64,000 nucleotides of DNA from positions 1 to 64,000 of the forward strand of contig BBXU01001039.1 in the NCBI GenBank assembly GCA_001598975.1, written 5' to 3'. A program made the position numbers and the translations under genes. The notes beneath the pieces were generated by a model, which searched no databases, had not been told where the DNA came from, and saw only the letters and a program-made list of their open reading frames with translations. Below, one piece after another: positions 44,809 to 56,949 of this stretch (the first letter of the stretch is position 1; each line of letters begins with the position of its first letter). This stretch comes from Parachlorella kessleri (Eukaryota > Chlorophyta > Trebouxiophyceae > Chlorellales > Chlorellaceae).

Positions 44809-47771
44809 ATGGGGGCTCTCAGCATCTTGCAGTTCATACTTGTGATAGCTCAGGTTAGTGAGCGGTGATTGCCGTCCATCAGCCGAGCTAGCCGTTTCAT
44901 GACGCCTGCCCCTGTGCTAACGCGCGGGTCCCTAACCCCCACGCTGTTTGGTCCGCAGATAGGTATATCGATTGCCATCGCTGTGGTGGTCCGGCAGGAC
45001 CTTTGGTATCAGATCCCAGGCACAGGTGCGTCTAGCTAAGGTCTAGATAGTTAAGCCCATACCGGCTCACAGTTGCTGTGGTCGATGTCTTTATCAAAAA
45101 GGAGCGCTGGGCCCCACCTTACGGTAGTGTAGCCTCTAGCGCAGTACGTATAGTTTAGGCTTGAGGGCTTGCTCTGCTGTTTTGGAGGGTAGGTCTGTTG
45201 TGCCCAGTGGGAAACCCTGCCCACCTGTGCTGCGTGTCAACGGGGTTTGCCACGTCTTGCACTGCAGCGTACAACAACTGCTACTACTACTGGTATGGGA
45301 GGACTGTCTGCTATGGCGAGTGGGTGTGCCTGATGACTGAGTCAAGGTAAAGCCTGCTGTCGGCGGCGTGGCTACACACTGGAGGGGACAGGTGTGGGAT
45401 GGGACGCTAAGTGGACCCAGGGAGGGGGCACACTCTGGTGCAGCTGCTGCGATGCTGCCCCTGCTGCGCGTGGTGTTGCTGTCATCCGTGGTTATGTGGC
45501 AGTCTGCCCAAAGCAGGCTGGCTGCGGCCAGCCTGACCAGACTTGTCGTCTTGCAGGAGGGTCCCTCCCTTTCTGTCGTCATGTCACATGCTTGTCAAGT
45601 CATGCCCGTCCTGTCAATGTGTGCTGATCCGCCCCCTGGGCCCTGGGTGCTGCTGCAGCACCAACATCTGCAGCTATGCCTGGGCCGTGTGTGCGGTCAG
45701 CTTCGGGTTGTCGATCCTGCTGGCTATTGCTCAGGTAACCCTGCGGGAGCTGTTGCTGCGCTTATGTTTGCTTGGGTAATGCCCAGGGGTGCTGAGCTCC
45801 TGCTGACCACGCTGGGCACTGGCATCAGGTCTCCATCGGCGTGGATGGGTGTAGTGCCCATGCTTCTCATGAGTGGTGGCCCTGAACTCCTGCAACAGTC
45901 TCCTGCCATGCTTCCGCACCTGTCTGTGCCTTGGCCCCGTGAGCAGCCCAGTCCTGTTTCCCTTCCATGAAGTGCACCAGCTCGTGTCTTCTGTTGGTGT
46001 CACTTTTGCACGCCCGGGTCTCACAGCCTGCTAGCTGTTGTTGTCCGCCTGGCTTGCAGGCTGGTAGGGGCCGCTACGGCCGGGCCTGCCTCTGCTCAGC
46101 CGTGTTTGCCGCCCTTGTGGGCCTGGCCTGGTGGATTGGCGGCGCCGTAACATTCTTAGGTGAGGCGGACCTTTCCCTACTTGTTGCCCTGTTGTCATGA
46201 ACCTACTTTCCAAGTATGATGGTAGTGGTGCGAACAGAGGACGAAGGATTTAGCTGGATTGACAGGGCTGGATGCACGAATGCTGTTACCTTCTGTTTGT
46301 GAGGGGGGTGACTAGGCTGGACGAGAGGCGCTCCTAGTCAGCGGGGCTGAGGACAACACTTGGGAGAGCGTGAGAGAGGGAAACGCTGCGCACGTGATGT
46401 ATGGAACTGCTTTGAGCTCCTACTTGCAAAAGCTGCCTCCTTCGCCTGCCCTGCAGTCAACTCCAACAATGCTGACGACTCTGGTATCAAGCTGCTGGAT
46501 GACGCTCATAACGACCGCGTGGCTGTGTACGCCATGGCCTGGACGGAGGTGAGGTGCAGAGACACAGAGAAAACCCCCCGCATATTTTTTGGGTCTGCAT
46601 GCATATCGGGCTGCTCGATGGAAGGAACAATGGCCTCAAGGCTGTGTACGCCATGGCCTGGACAGAGGTGAGGCCAATCACGAGCACCTCGCGAGGGTGT
46701 GGGTCACGGCTGGGCGGGCGCCAGACCTAGTCGAGTATCCGAGTTATATCATGCATTGGTGTGGTACGCATGCGTGCGACCCTTGGGGTTCTGTATTGCC
46801 CTCTAGGATTAGGTGGCGGTGGGGGTGGCGTTTGAAATTGCTGCAGTGAAACGATGCTCACAAGCAGTGCATGCTGTTACACCCACCCGCTCACATCCCA
46901 GCCACTAGGTGGTGTATGGGTGCAGAGTGGCAGTGCAAGCTGCCTTCGAATGCTGGGAGGGCTGCGTTGCAAATCTGACACGGTCTTGTTGTGCTGCCAT
47001 TGCTGCCTGTGAGCAGGTGGGTCTGTTTTTCCTTTCCGCCCTGGTGGCTCTGGCCGACTGCAAAAACCCGCCCAAGCCCCAGCCCCAAGCACAGGCATAC
47101 CCCACCGGTAAGTAGCCTGGCTGGCAGCGTCAGCAACATGTGGCTTCAAGTGGACTAGGCTGACGAAATTTCTGGGCTCACTGGGCATTGGTGCAGCATT
47201 CTGTGCTGATTCTTATGAGGAGAACATCGGCGTCCTCTGAGGGCAACCTGCATAGCACTTCCAAGCAGGCAATGAAATGAATGTGGTGGTGCCAGGCGCC
47301 CACCTGCCAGGACCCTATCCCATCGCCCCCCTCGGCGCCTCACTACCCTAACTCACGCTGTCGCACGTTGCCCAGCGGCAGCAGGCTCAGCAGGCTGCCT
47401 GCCGGTGGGGCCCAGCCTCAGACCCTAACCCATCCACCCCTGGGCTGCCATGTCCTGACACATCTGCACCAAGTCACCCTGCAGGTGCTCTTGTGACATC
47501 TGTGCCAAATCATCCTGCAGGTGCATATGTCCAGCAGCCGCCCGCCTATGGGGCCCAGCCTGCCTATAGCACCGCGCCGCCTCCCTACGCCTACCCCCCG
47601 CCCGGTGCCGGTGGCTACTCCGCCCCCCCTCCTGGCTACCCTGTGGGTGCCCAGTACGCCACACCCGCCTACCCGCCCCCCGCCCCCGGTGGCTACAACC
47701 CGGCGCCGCCGACCGCCTACCCCCCGCCCGGCGCCGCCGCCGGCACCCCGGCAACTGACGCCAAGGTGTAG
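44809..47771 (+). CDS. Tetraspan membrane protein A with Pro-rich tail
   Basis: Unknown function. Exons: 44809-44853, 44959-45025, 45268-45346, 45659-45734, 46060-46159, 46457-46548, 46909-47107, 47521-47771, in frame to 302 aa. Predicted membrane segments: ILQFILVIAQIGISIAIAVV, AWAVCAVSFGLSILLAIA, LCSAVFAALVGLAWWIGGA and CCAAIAACEQVGLFFLSALV. The first loop is Cys/Tyr-rich (YNNCYYYWYGRTVCYGEWVC). The C-terminal 80 or so residues are almost only Pro, Tyr, Gly and Ala with repeated PPPGY-type units, a tail seen on proteins that bind WW or SH3 domains or coat membranes. Gene B at 56950-58987 is a clear paralogue. The layout is MARVEL-like but I see no diagnostic motif. The start is uncertain; an upstream exon is possible. 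Confidence 0.72.
46217..46285 (+). repeat. Dispersed short repeat in gene A intron
   Basis: Truncated copy: GTGCGAACAGAGGA and TTGACAGGGCTGGATGCA, just after exon 5. Same direction as the gene. Confidence 0.65.
46522..46673 (+). repeat. Copy of gene A exon 6 end with donor
   Basis: GCTGTGTACGCCATGGCCTG at 46522, followed by GAC(G/A)GAGGTGAGG, recurs at 46641, an offset of 119 bp. The first is the used exon end; the second lies in the intron with an intact GTGAGG donor. A smaller copy of the exon 8 acceptor (CACCCTGCAGGTGC, near 47477) precedes the used one at 47520. Confidence 0.85.
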
Positions 47772-49520
47772 GGGACCTAGGCAGCTGTGGTGCGCTGCTG
47801 GTGCATGGAATTGGAGAAAAGTTCCGGGTTTCGGACTCCAATGGAGGAAGCAGGCAGCTGGCTATCAGGGCTTTTCTCCTGCGTTCTGGTATAGCTGGGC
47901 ATGCAATAATGTATTCTGCTGCACAACATCAAGACCAGTAGTTGTGCTGTGAAGATCGGTACTTCCTCTATGGTTCTCTGTTTGTCTGTTTGTTTTGTTT
48001 TAGCTTGCAGTCTTCCCGTAGGCACAAGCCTAGTCCAGTGGTTCGTTTGGCCCCGTTTGCATGGAGCGTGCGTGCTTGAGTCGATCATAAGGAATACAGC
48101 TTGGTAGGGGTAGTACGGATGTCAGCTACATCCGTGGGTTGTATTGGTATGGTTTCATTTTTGGCATTACCTCTTTTGCTACGTGCACCTGTCTTGTCGA
48201 TGCCTTTCCTTATCCTCGAGCTTTAACATGGTAACATGAGCACATTATGCCCCAGAAATCAGCAGCAAGGCTAGGAGCGCAAACACTCAAAACTTTGCAA
48301 CGCAGTAGTGCTTGAAGGCAAAACTCTGGTGCAGCCTGTGGCAGAGGCTGAGGATAAATGCAGGAGGAGCCAACAACACAGCACAGTCAAAGAAAACAGC
48401 AGGGGCGAAATAAGCAGCGCAGACCAGGGAAGCAGATGAGCAGCAGGAGGTAGGAAGTAATAATGCCAACACAGCACACATGCAGTTCATTCGCAGCTCC
48501 AACAAGCAGATCAGTGAATAGTGGCCATGAGTATCGTGCACGATCCAGGCATGGCTCAGAGCCTACTTGCATCCAGCCCTGTCAGTACAGTTCACACTAA
48601 ACTCTCGGTTCGCTCCACCAGCCATCATGAATAGATACACTATCCAGAATACAGAGAGACATCCCGCAAACACAGTGGCCACCAGGATGTTGGCATGTTA
48701 GGCAGGCTCAGTAGTTTCAGTCGCTGGACCCTAGCAGCATGTCACATGACAGCTCACAATTTGCATCTGGGCACAGTGCCAAGCACCTCTCGAACGCGGA
48801 AGGGAGCTCTTCAAAGGTCCTACACAACACAGGCGGCAGGAACAAGTCAAAAGAACATGCGCACACAAGACCCCTCGGCAACCGCTCTTGGGAGCCAGCC
48901 GGCTCCTCAATTCGGGTGCACAGCAGTCCTATGTAGCAGCAGAAGTGCCCGGAGAAGCCTGACAGTGCCCCAGTCAGCCATTCTTTGATAGCAAGAGGGC
49001 ACCACACCTGACAGCCGTGATCGCATGCGCTACCCCAGCAGAGGCGGCGGCTGGCCTGGTACCCTGGCCCATACTGCTCACCCAGGGCGCCACAGGACTC
49101 CCTGCTCTTTGCACAACTGGCTTCTTGCTTTCCAGGGCAAACGCCGCACCCCCTGCTGGGCCAAGCCACCTGCCTGTTGCCGGGCCTACCAGTTAACCTG
49201 GGGCTCCCTCTCGCCCTCCCCAGCAGCCCCTGTGCCGGCAGCCTGGCCCTGGACCTGACCCTCCTCCCTGCCCAGCTCCGGGTGCAGCAGGCAGTGGGGC
49301 GCCGCGCTTTCTTGGTCTACGCAGGTCTCCACCTCGCGCTCCTTGCGGGCCGCCTGCACCAGCCCAAGTGACACACCAAGTGCTATTCTTTAAGGTGGCA
49401 GGCAATGCGATCAGAGAGGAGGTATAGGTATACTGGGCTGACCCCAAGTGCTGTTGTGCAGGGCTGCTGAGGGTGGAGGAGGCAGCGGATGCCACATGTT
49501 TGCTTGTTTGGTCGATGAGG
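47772..49520. other. Gene-poor stretch with repeat fragments
   Basis: Contains a minus-strand dispersed-repeat fragment (48572-48600) and a plus-strand variant copy at 49393-49442. Minus-strand open frames at 48717-49169 and plus-strand frames at 49177-49371 lack splice support and family resemblance. Confidence 0.4.
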
Positions 49521-52500
49521 TCAGCTCTCCTCCACTCCTCCACACCCTTCAGAAGCCAGGTACTTCTCCACACACTCTGTGAGCCACCAGCGGGGCTTGT
49601 CAACTGTTGAATTGGGGGCGCAACAGGCAGCTGGACAGCGAGAGTGGCTTCACGGCCAGGGCAGGCTGCAGCCCCCCTTGCGTTTTTTAAGCGCAGTACC
49701 GGCCAAGCAGCTGGGGAACAGGGGTGCAGCAGGCAGTGGTATGGTATGGGCAGTGAGGGTTTGCATTGCAGGACAGGTCCTTTGGCGTACCGGGAACAAA
49801 CACTAGCCAGCAGGACAATATACAGCGCAGACTAAGGCACTGACTAACCTCCTCCTTGGCCTTCATGTAGTCAAACTTCGGGGGCCCGCCTTCCACATAG
49901 TGGGTGTGCAGCAGCCGGTGTGACTGCAGCGGGCAGGTGTGCAGAATAGACACAGGCAGGACGCATGGTGCACGGCATGCAGTTATTGGGGTTGGACACC
50001 CATGATGGCATGCGACACCCTGGGACACGGTGGCTGTGGCGGCACCGTCCTGATGCTTGACTGTGTGGATAGCCTGGAGCAAGCCCAGTCCGAAGAACCT
50101 CCCGGCGTACGGGCTAGGGCTTAACGTCACTTGCGCTCAAAGATGGACTGGTGGCATAGGGAAGCAGCAAGCACGAAGGGCTGGGGTAAGGCTTACCTCG
50201 TGGCTGAGGGGTTCCCCTAAAATGGCCTCGTACTGCAGAGGCAGGGTTTTGAGCACAAGCTTAACGTTTGCAAGTCAGGCTTCAGGCACCAATGTCATGC
50301 TGTCCACACCTCATACCACTCCTGGAAACCCTGAAGTGCCCCTGCCTGCTGTTAAGCAAACTCCGGCACTCGTGGTGGGACCGATGGTCTCACTAAGCTC
50401 TGTACGCTGGGCACCAAGAACAGTGTTGGGCAAGCACCAAATCTTTGCGAGGGAGGACATTAGTGCAAGCATAGTACGACGCATGGGCGTGCTGTGGCAA
50501 GATTGGACAATTTTTAGTTCAGCGTGTCTCACCAAGTGCTGCACGATGGGATTCTCGTGTGAGCGGCGCAGCGTTGCCCGCTCGTCCACATCATACAGGG
50601 CGGCCTGCCGCTTCTTCAGGATGTCGCGATCCTGCACTCAGAGAGGGTCTAGTTGCTCACACACATGGTACGCCTAGTAGGCATCTCGCCTGGTCAGCTG
50701 CAGATGCTAATTCTTAGCATCAAGGGCGCGATGCACAGCTGCGCAGTCTTCTGACAACCCAAATCTGGTGCATGTATTTGTACCACTGCTTCAAAGAATG
50801 GGCTCACATTCCTTCTCGACCAAGCTGCCATGGCAACCATGAACACGTAACCCTCGTCTTGAAGTATGCAAGTGCAGGGGAGGCGGTCGTTGTGCCACCC
50901 TGGCTGCCTACCTTGGAGCGTGGCTGGCCGCCCCCGCCAATGCAGCCCCCAGGGCAGGCCATCACCTGCAGCAGCACCGTTAAAACTCACCTTGGACACT
51001 GTGGGCAAAGGCTGGGCACAGGCTTGTAGGGGTATATGCACCTGTCCTGGTCAGCTATCAGCAGCAGTAGCAACAGAAATGTGCTCAAGCTTGAACCATG
51101 CCACTCAGCACATGCTAGCCCTAGTTCAGGCACAGAAGAGTCAGCCCTGCCTGCTCCTCCTGACGCAAGAGTGGCATGTCATCCTACTGGAATTTGTAGT
51201 GTATCCAATATGAAGTGTGTCAGGCCGGCCAGCACCCACATGCAATACAGCAGCATCAGGTCATTGCAGGTGGTTGGTACCGTACCGCACCTCCACAAAC
51301 TCGTACTGCTTGCGTCCCGCCTGCACCTCATCTAGCACCTTCTTGGCGTTTTGCAGCCCATGAGCCACTGCCACATGCACCTCCAGCGGCTGCATCAGTG
51401 AGAGGGAGCCGTCAAGAGCGGCTTGTGAGATCTTCGTCCTCGTTCTAACCAGGACCCCAGAAGAGCACATGCAGCCTAAGGGGAACAAGGGCAACAGAGG
51501 CACGGCCTTGGGAGGAAAGACTGGAACCGTGCTCTCCTCGCTCTCAGCCCTGACCGCTTCACTGAGCAGGCGGGCAGTATGTCCCAGCCCCCTCACCTGT
51601 GCATTGTGCAGCGGTCCCTGGGGGTTGGGCTTGATGGGCACCGTGGCCTCCTTGACTCCCTCCAGCCCTCGCACCTCCTGGAGAGGCAGCGCGCCCAGTG
51701 GCTCACCCGTCACCACCTCGTACACGGTCCTGCAGACACACACAGCCAGTCAATTGCCACACACCCTTGAAAAGCCGCCAATGGCGGAGCACGTGTCACC
51801 GCCCCCTTGCAACACAGTCCTGCAAAAGGGATAGCAGAAGGATGTGGCATCATTGGTGCTGACTTGTGGTCTTGGGTTCTTACATCCGAGACCTCTTGGG
51901 TGAGGCAGTGCCGTTAGCGGCTTGACAGGCTTCACCTTGCCATCAGTTTATCGCAAGCATCCATCAACAGCAGCGAAGCCACAAGTCTATAAGAGCAGAG
52001 AAGTCAGGCTGGGCGGGGCAATACCCACCACCATCGTGCCTCCACAATCCGCAACTAAAACCACAGGCAGCAACACTCCCACGCCCTCATTTGCTGCTAC
52101 ACAGTCCTTGGTAAATGCCACCGCCCTCCCGTGCTGGCTGCGTCCACTCAAAACCCTCTGTGGTCTCCCAAGGCTGTGATAGCTGTTACAATTCCTCTTA
52201 CCCAGACCTCGGCCCAGGTGACAGCTGCAGCTCACCTGAGTGCTGCCTCCATTACACCCCCCGTTGTCCCAAAGATCGCAGCCGCACCTGCACCAGCAGG
52301 CGTCCCAAATACAGCCACCTGGGCATTGAGCAAGACACCACCCAAGCTTACCCCTGGTACCCTTCACAGTGCTTCTGGCTGTACACCTGCTGCCGACATG
52401 GCGTGGATGAGCGCCCGCCCCGCAAATCATTTCTTGCGAGCGTATGGTCAAACACCGGTCATGTTCTGACAAGCAAGGCCCACCTAGCAGCCAGCTAGGT

Positions 52501-55500
52501 CCAGGGCCGTGAAACAGGTGGGCAGGCAGCAGTACCCAGTCACAGTCAAAGCCAGCGGCGAGAAGCGCAGCTTTGCCTGGTGGCAGGGACTTGGGAACCC
52601 TTACCCGTGCCAATGTCCATGAACTCATCATACGGCTTCTCAGGCAGCGCCTTGAAGTCGATACCCTTAGTGCGCACTAGCTCCCCCAGCTGGCGGGTGT
52701 TGACCACATGGTCCACGTCCCTGCAGCGGGTAGATGAAGGCGACAGTGCACATCAGGGACAATCAAACCAAGTCAGGGGCTCCCCAGAGAGCAGGTGTTT
52801 GCCAGCCGTCCGCGTCCCTGGAGCAGGGGAGGTAGTCAGGCGTGAAGGGCACCTTTAAGACCCAAACCCGACTCGCTGCCAATCGCCCGTATAAACAGGC
52901 TCCCCCAGGAAGCATGTGCTTGCCAGCGGTCCCACACCTACCCCTGGGAACATGCCGAGGAAGAGTCTCAGCGCGGCGGCAAACAACATAAGTCTGACCC
53001 AGCGAGCAGCATTCAGTCTTGCCAGGCTAACAGCAAAGTGCCACACCTGGTATGACTGCAGCGGGCTAAGCAAGCACCCCAGGCAGCAATGCCACCCACC
53101 GGACCCCTCCCTCTGTGTGGTAGAAGATACGGTCCGCCTCCCCCTGCTTGCGCACGCACGGCATGATCGACGTTACCACCACATCCTTGGGCTCTTTACC
53201 CAGCTGGCGGCTGCATAAGAGGAGAAGATTACTCATCGTTAGTCACAGATTAGGCACTCAGGTGGCGGGACATGGCATATGTCTCCACCACACCCTTGGG
53301 CTCCTTGCCCAGCTGGCGGCTGCATGGAGAGGTTGGCACCAAGAGGTCAGTATCCTACGCATGCCCTACCCTGCCACAGAAAAGTACGGCTGGGTGGTCG
53401 TAAAGCGCTGGGTAGGAGGCTTCATATGCTGCTATGTTGCCAGGGTGGCGCCTCATGGGGCAATTAACGGCATGGAGTGCAGGTGGGACTTTCCTAGCAG
53501 GCACAGAGGTCTGGAGCCACAGACCATGACTGTTACACCCCCAACGGCGTGCCTCGCGAACCCACCTGTAGTAGTTTTTGAGCAGGGCGCCGATCATCAT
53601 GTGGGGGCTTTTGCAGGAGCTGACGTGGGGGATGAACTCGGGGGCGCAGGTCTCCACAAAGTCTGCACAGGGGAGTGATTCCTTTTATTGAAAAAACAGC
53701 CAGCTGTTTCTTCTTCAAATAATGTGGAAGCGCACGTCCCCACAAAGTCTGCACAGGGGAGTGAGAAGCGGAGTGATAACACACCACCGCAACGGTTGCC
53801 TGGGGCGTGCCAAATGGACCGAACCGGACTCCTGCCTGGCTACGCCGGGGGGCACAGTGCACCGCAGTCCTGTAACCCATGCCTTTCAAGGTACTGGAGC
53901 TGCAGCCCCTGGGCCCACTCATTGATCCAGTAGCTCATGCAGCATGTCGATAAATTGACATGTGAGGGCCCAAGGTGGCGCAGGTATTACCGCAAGCTTC
54001 AGGCAAGCATGCACCGCACGTATCTCCTGGCGCGCGGCCCGTGATGTATGTGCCCGTCGTGCCGTTGCATGGGGCGCCATGCTGATGTATGTGGATCCCG
54101 TCATGCCACGGCTGCCAACACCCCTCAGCGAGACATGGCCAGCAGGGAGCAAGCAACCCACTGATCCATCCAGGGCAGCAGCTGGTGACCATATGAGGAA
54201 CAAAGGAACAAAAACTCACTGATCCAGCCGGGGCAGCAGCTGGTGAACATGGGGAGGGGAGCGGAGTCAGCCTTGCCCTCCAGCTTGCCCTTCAGGCGCC
54301 CCATCAGCTCAAACCCCTCCTCCTGCAGTGCAGCACGTAGAGCCTGATTGGAAATCCCTACGCGTCAGTGAACGTAGCACCTTTGGAAGTGTTCGAGGGG
54401 CACAGGCAGGTGCAGAAGAAGCTGGGCAGCGGGCAAATTAGTACTACCATACGTGACGTCTCGGTAGCCTAGGCCACACACCAGGATACAGCCCCGGCTG
54501 GTGGCAAGATGGAGGAAAACAAGCTCACAATGGGGTTCACACCAGTCTGAACAGCAGTGGAAAAATGACAGTGAGGGTGTGGGGCTCACCATGATTGTCA
54601 GGTCCGCCCCCACGAGCGTATCTGCAGCCAAGCAACCAAGTGCTGGTTGAAAGGGGACGGCAGCTGTGGGGCCAGCAAATGCTGCAGTCACCCGGGTGCC
54701 CAGAAAAGCGGCAGCAGGCAGTAGGCCACCTCCGTCGTAGCTAGGAGGGATGTGGCCGGGATAGCGGAAGCACAATGGGGCCTGGCAGCACTTCCTTGAG
54801 CTCTTTGAATGCTGCAGGAAGCAAGGTGGCATACCCTCCCTACTGGCACTTTCAAGCGCACTACGGCTGCATGTGGCAGGGCCCTGTACCCAACAGACGA
54901 AAATGGAAGCAACTAAGTCAGCAGCAGCATTTGCCAGCATCACCTTGCTCACCCGCATAGTCAACCGGAGCCCAACTCACATCATGCACACCGGCTGACC
55001 TACCGTAGACATAGTCAAAGCCCAGCTCCTTCAACGCTGCCACCAGCTGCCCAGTAGCAATGCTGCCAGGCTCCATCCCCACTTCTTCGCCGATGGAGAC
55101 CCTCACGGCAGGGGCGGTCTGGGCGATGACCACCTTGTCGGGATTGGCTGCAGGCGTCAAGTGTTAAGAACAGGGTGTCAGGCGGATGGATTAACTGGTG
55201 CCTGCATCCACTGCCCAGCAAGGTGGCATAGTGCCGCGGCCAGGCAAGCCAGTTGGCTGCAGCTAGTTGTGTTTGCTGGGGCACACTGCCGTCACAGGGT
55301 AGTTGTATGGGTCCATGTTGCATTGACGTGGGGCTGCTTCAGTATTGATGCACAGGTACTTCAGGGAGCCCGGCCCGGGGAAAACTTCGTTGGCCGCCTC
55401 ACCAAGGTCCTCAAGAAGCAGTGGGATATGGTCGAGCTCCTGCTCCTTCTTTTTCTTGCCACCACCTGGCTTCTGAGCCGCGGCCTCCTCTACAGCAGCA

Positions 55501-55592
55501 GCCCTTGGGGTGAAGCCGCGAGGGCGCCTCAGGCTGGGTAGAGGGCACCTGCCTGCATACAAGCTTATCAGCTTGGGTGAGAGGAGCCTCAT
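49521..55592 (-). CDS. HYDA: [FeFe]-hydrogenase, algal M1 type
   Basis: Reversibly reduces protons to H2 with electrons from ferredoxin, in the chloroplast under anoxia. Exons on the minus strand: 55592-55403, 55147-55014, 54621-54590, 54322-54220, 53662-53576, 53210-53100, 52720-52615, 52287-52236, 51729-51597, 51431-51291, 50965-50912, 50631-50533, 50232-50197, 49923-49849, and perhaps 49595-49521. The first 35 or so residues look like a transit peptide (SLRRPRGFTPRAAA). All H-cluster motifs are present: L1 MFTSCCPGWI, VSSCKSPHMM, L2 TSIMPCVRKQGEADR and L3 MACPGGCIGGGGQP, so the four cluster Cys and the proton-transfer Cys are intact. AAIFGTTGGVMEAALR and RRSHENPIVQ also fit. No N-terminal F-cluster Cys motifs exist, unlike Chlorella variabilis. 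The last exon (WWLTECVEKYLASE) and the exact start are tentative. About 475 aa. Confidence 0.95.
53168..53330 (-). repeat. Copy of hydrogenase exon 6 start with acceptor
   Basis: The exon start at 53210 (RQLGKEPKDVV) has a copy 109 bp upstream starting at 53319, with an intact TGCAG acceptor, reading RQLGKEPKGVVE and then diverging. Weaker repeats related to the exon 7 start occur at 52781-52830 and 52895-52945. Confidence 0.82.
53645..53765 (-). repeat. Copy of hydrogenase exon 5 start with acceptor
   Basis: TCCCCTGTGCAGACTTTGTG at the used acceptor (exon start 53662) recurs 86 bp upstream on the gene strand (copy start 53748), where it reads DFVGTCAS instead of the functional FVETCAP and soon meets diverged sequence. 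Confidence 0.85.
54158..54256 (-). repeat. Intronic copy of the hydrogenase H-cluster L1 exon end
   Basis: The exon end at 54220 (FTSCCPGWI then GTGAGT) is repeated 58 bp further along the gene strand at about 54192-54158, reading VTSCCPGWIS and followed by GTGGGT. It is wholly intronic in the model. Confidence 0.88.
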
Positions 55593-56949
55593 AGGTTCTC
55601 AAGGCAAGCAAGGCCACTGTGCCGGCCTGCTGTCTGCCTAGACTTCACTTCACCAAAACTGGCCCTACTTCTCCCCTGTTGGCATTGCCCGTCGCCAGCA
55701 GTGGGAGAACTGCCTGAGCTGGCAGCCCGAGCCATCGGGTTCGTTTCACATTGGAAGCATCACCATGTCGGAGGAGCATTGGACGGAAGTAAAATAACAT
55801 TTTCCACGGAACCAGACTCGGTTCAGTGCAGCCAGCACCTGTCCAAGGCTGACTGTGGCCATCCCGCTGGCGGCCCACCGAGGAGCTAACCCTGGCTCCT
55901 GGACGTCTCAGTAACAGACACTGGGTCTGCATGGCGAGTGCGATCAGTCGGGGAGTCTCAAACAAGGCAGTGTCCGCAGGGCTAAGCTTGACTGATGTCT
56001 TGGGAGTGTTTCTTACGAACCCGATGTATGCTATTTACAAGTTCCGTACTCTGACAGCATCTATAATCAAGCTTTTTTGGCAGAACGATATGTCCGTTCA
56101 AGCTGTGGTGCCGAGCACTCGTGTCCAACGTCCCTCTAATGCTGAACCAAGGCAGGCTAAGCATGTGGCGGCCAATGGCGGCGGAAAGTGGCGTGCTCGT
56201 ACTTATTTCGAACCCAGTAGATGACTGGACACCCACAGGAAAACACAGTCAGGGAGAACTGCATAACAAAGGTTGTTGTCATGCCTTGTGCGCGCCAGTT
56301 CTGGGCTGCAACTGGGTTCAGGCAAGCTTGACCTGTCCATAGTCGATACTAAATGCACTCGCCCACTGCAGTCTACTAAAAGGTACAGCACGCACTCAAA
56401 TTGTAGAAGGTAGCAGGCACGGTAGCTAACTTGACACGTGTCGCCGGGACGATCATGCTGGCTGAGTGGTGCAGGCATCTTTGACTCTTTTTAAGCCAAT
56501 GAATGTAAACTTAGAGAGAAAACTCAGGAGAAAGCTAGCAATACAAGGTCGAGAAGGGACAGCCTTGGTCGTAACCTTAGTCACAACGGGTGGACGGTTT
56601 CCCTATACGTCTCAAGACAAAGTGATATTTGCAACGTCAGGAAACACTGGCACTAAGGTTTGTAGACACGCAGTCTGGTAAAGCTCCTCAACGACCATCA
56701 GCATGGTCTATAAACAAGGCGGGGTGTTCATACTGATACACTTGTTAGCACTCGGTCAGGTGCGTTTCAAATAACATGACTGTGACCCGCGCATATGGAG
56801 TATTCTCTGGTACTCGACTGCGAGAGGGGGCAGGCTTGGTCCTCTCGAAAGTTTGTTCAGTTCAGAGACATGCAACAAAATATACTAGGTGGTCACTGCA
56901 ATGCCTGCACTAGGCTCACCTACTTGAAGTCTTCTGCCCATCGTCGCAG
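55593..56949. other. Hydrogenase promoter region and upstream of gene B
   Basis: Probably holds the HYDA promoter and the missing first exon of gene B. A 97-codon frame at 55931-56224 (MASAISRGVSNKAVSAG) has no recognised relatives. No regulatory site can be called by eye. Confidence 0.35.

Noticed and set aside
48717..49169. Cys-rich 150-codon minus-strand frame as a gene
   Set aside because: A possible acceptor exists near 48820, but no donor keeps frame with upstream sequence and no family is recognised.
13934..49442. Dispersed repeat as introner elements
   Set aside because: Copies in introns do not coincide with intron ends, and several copies lie outside genes.
55931..56224. 97-codon frame MASAISRGVSNK as first exon of gene B
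   Set aside because: Weak resemblance to the start of gene A, but it ends in a stop and no phase-matching donor was found.
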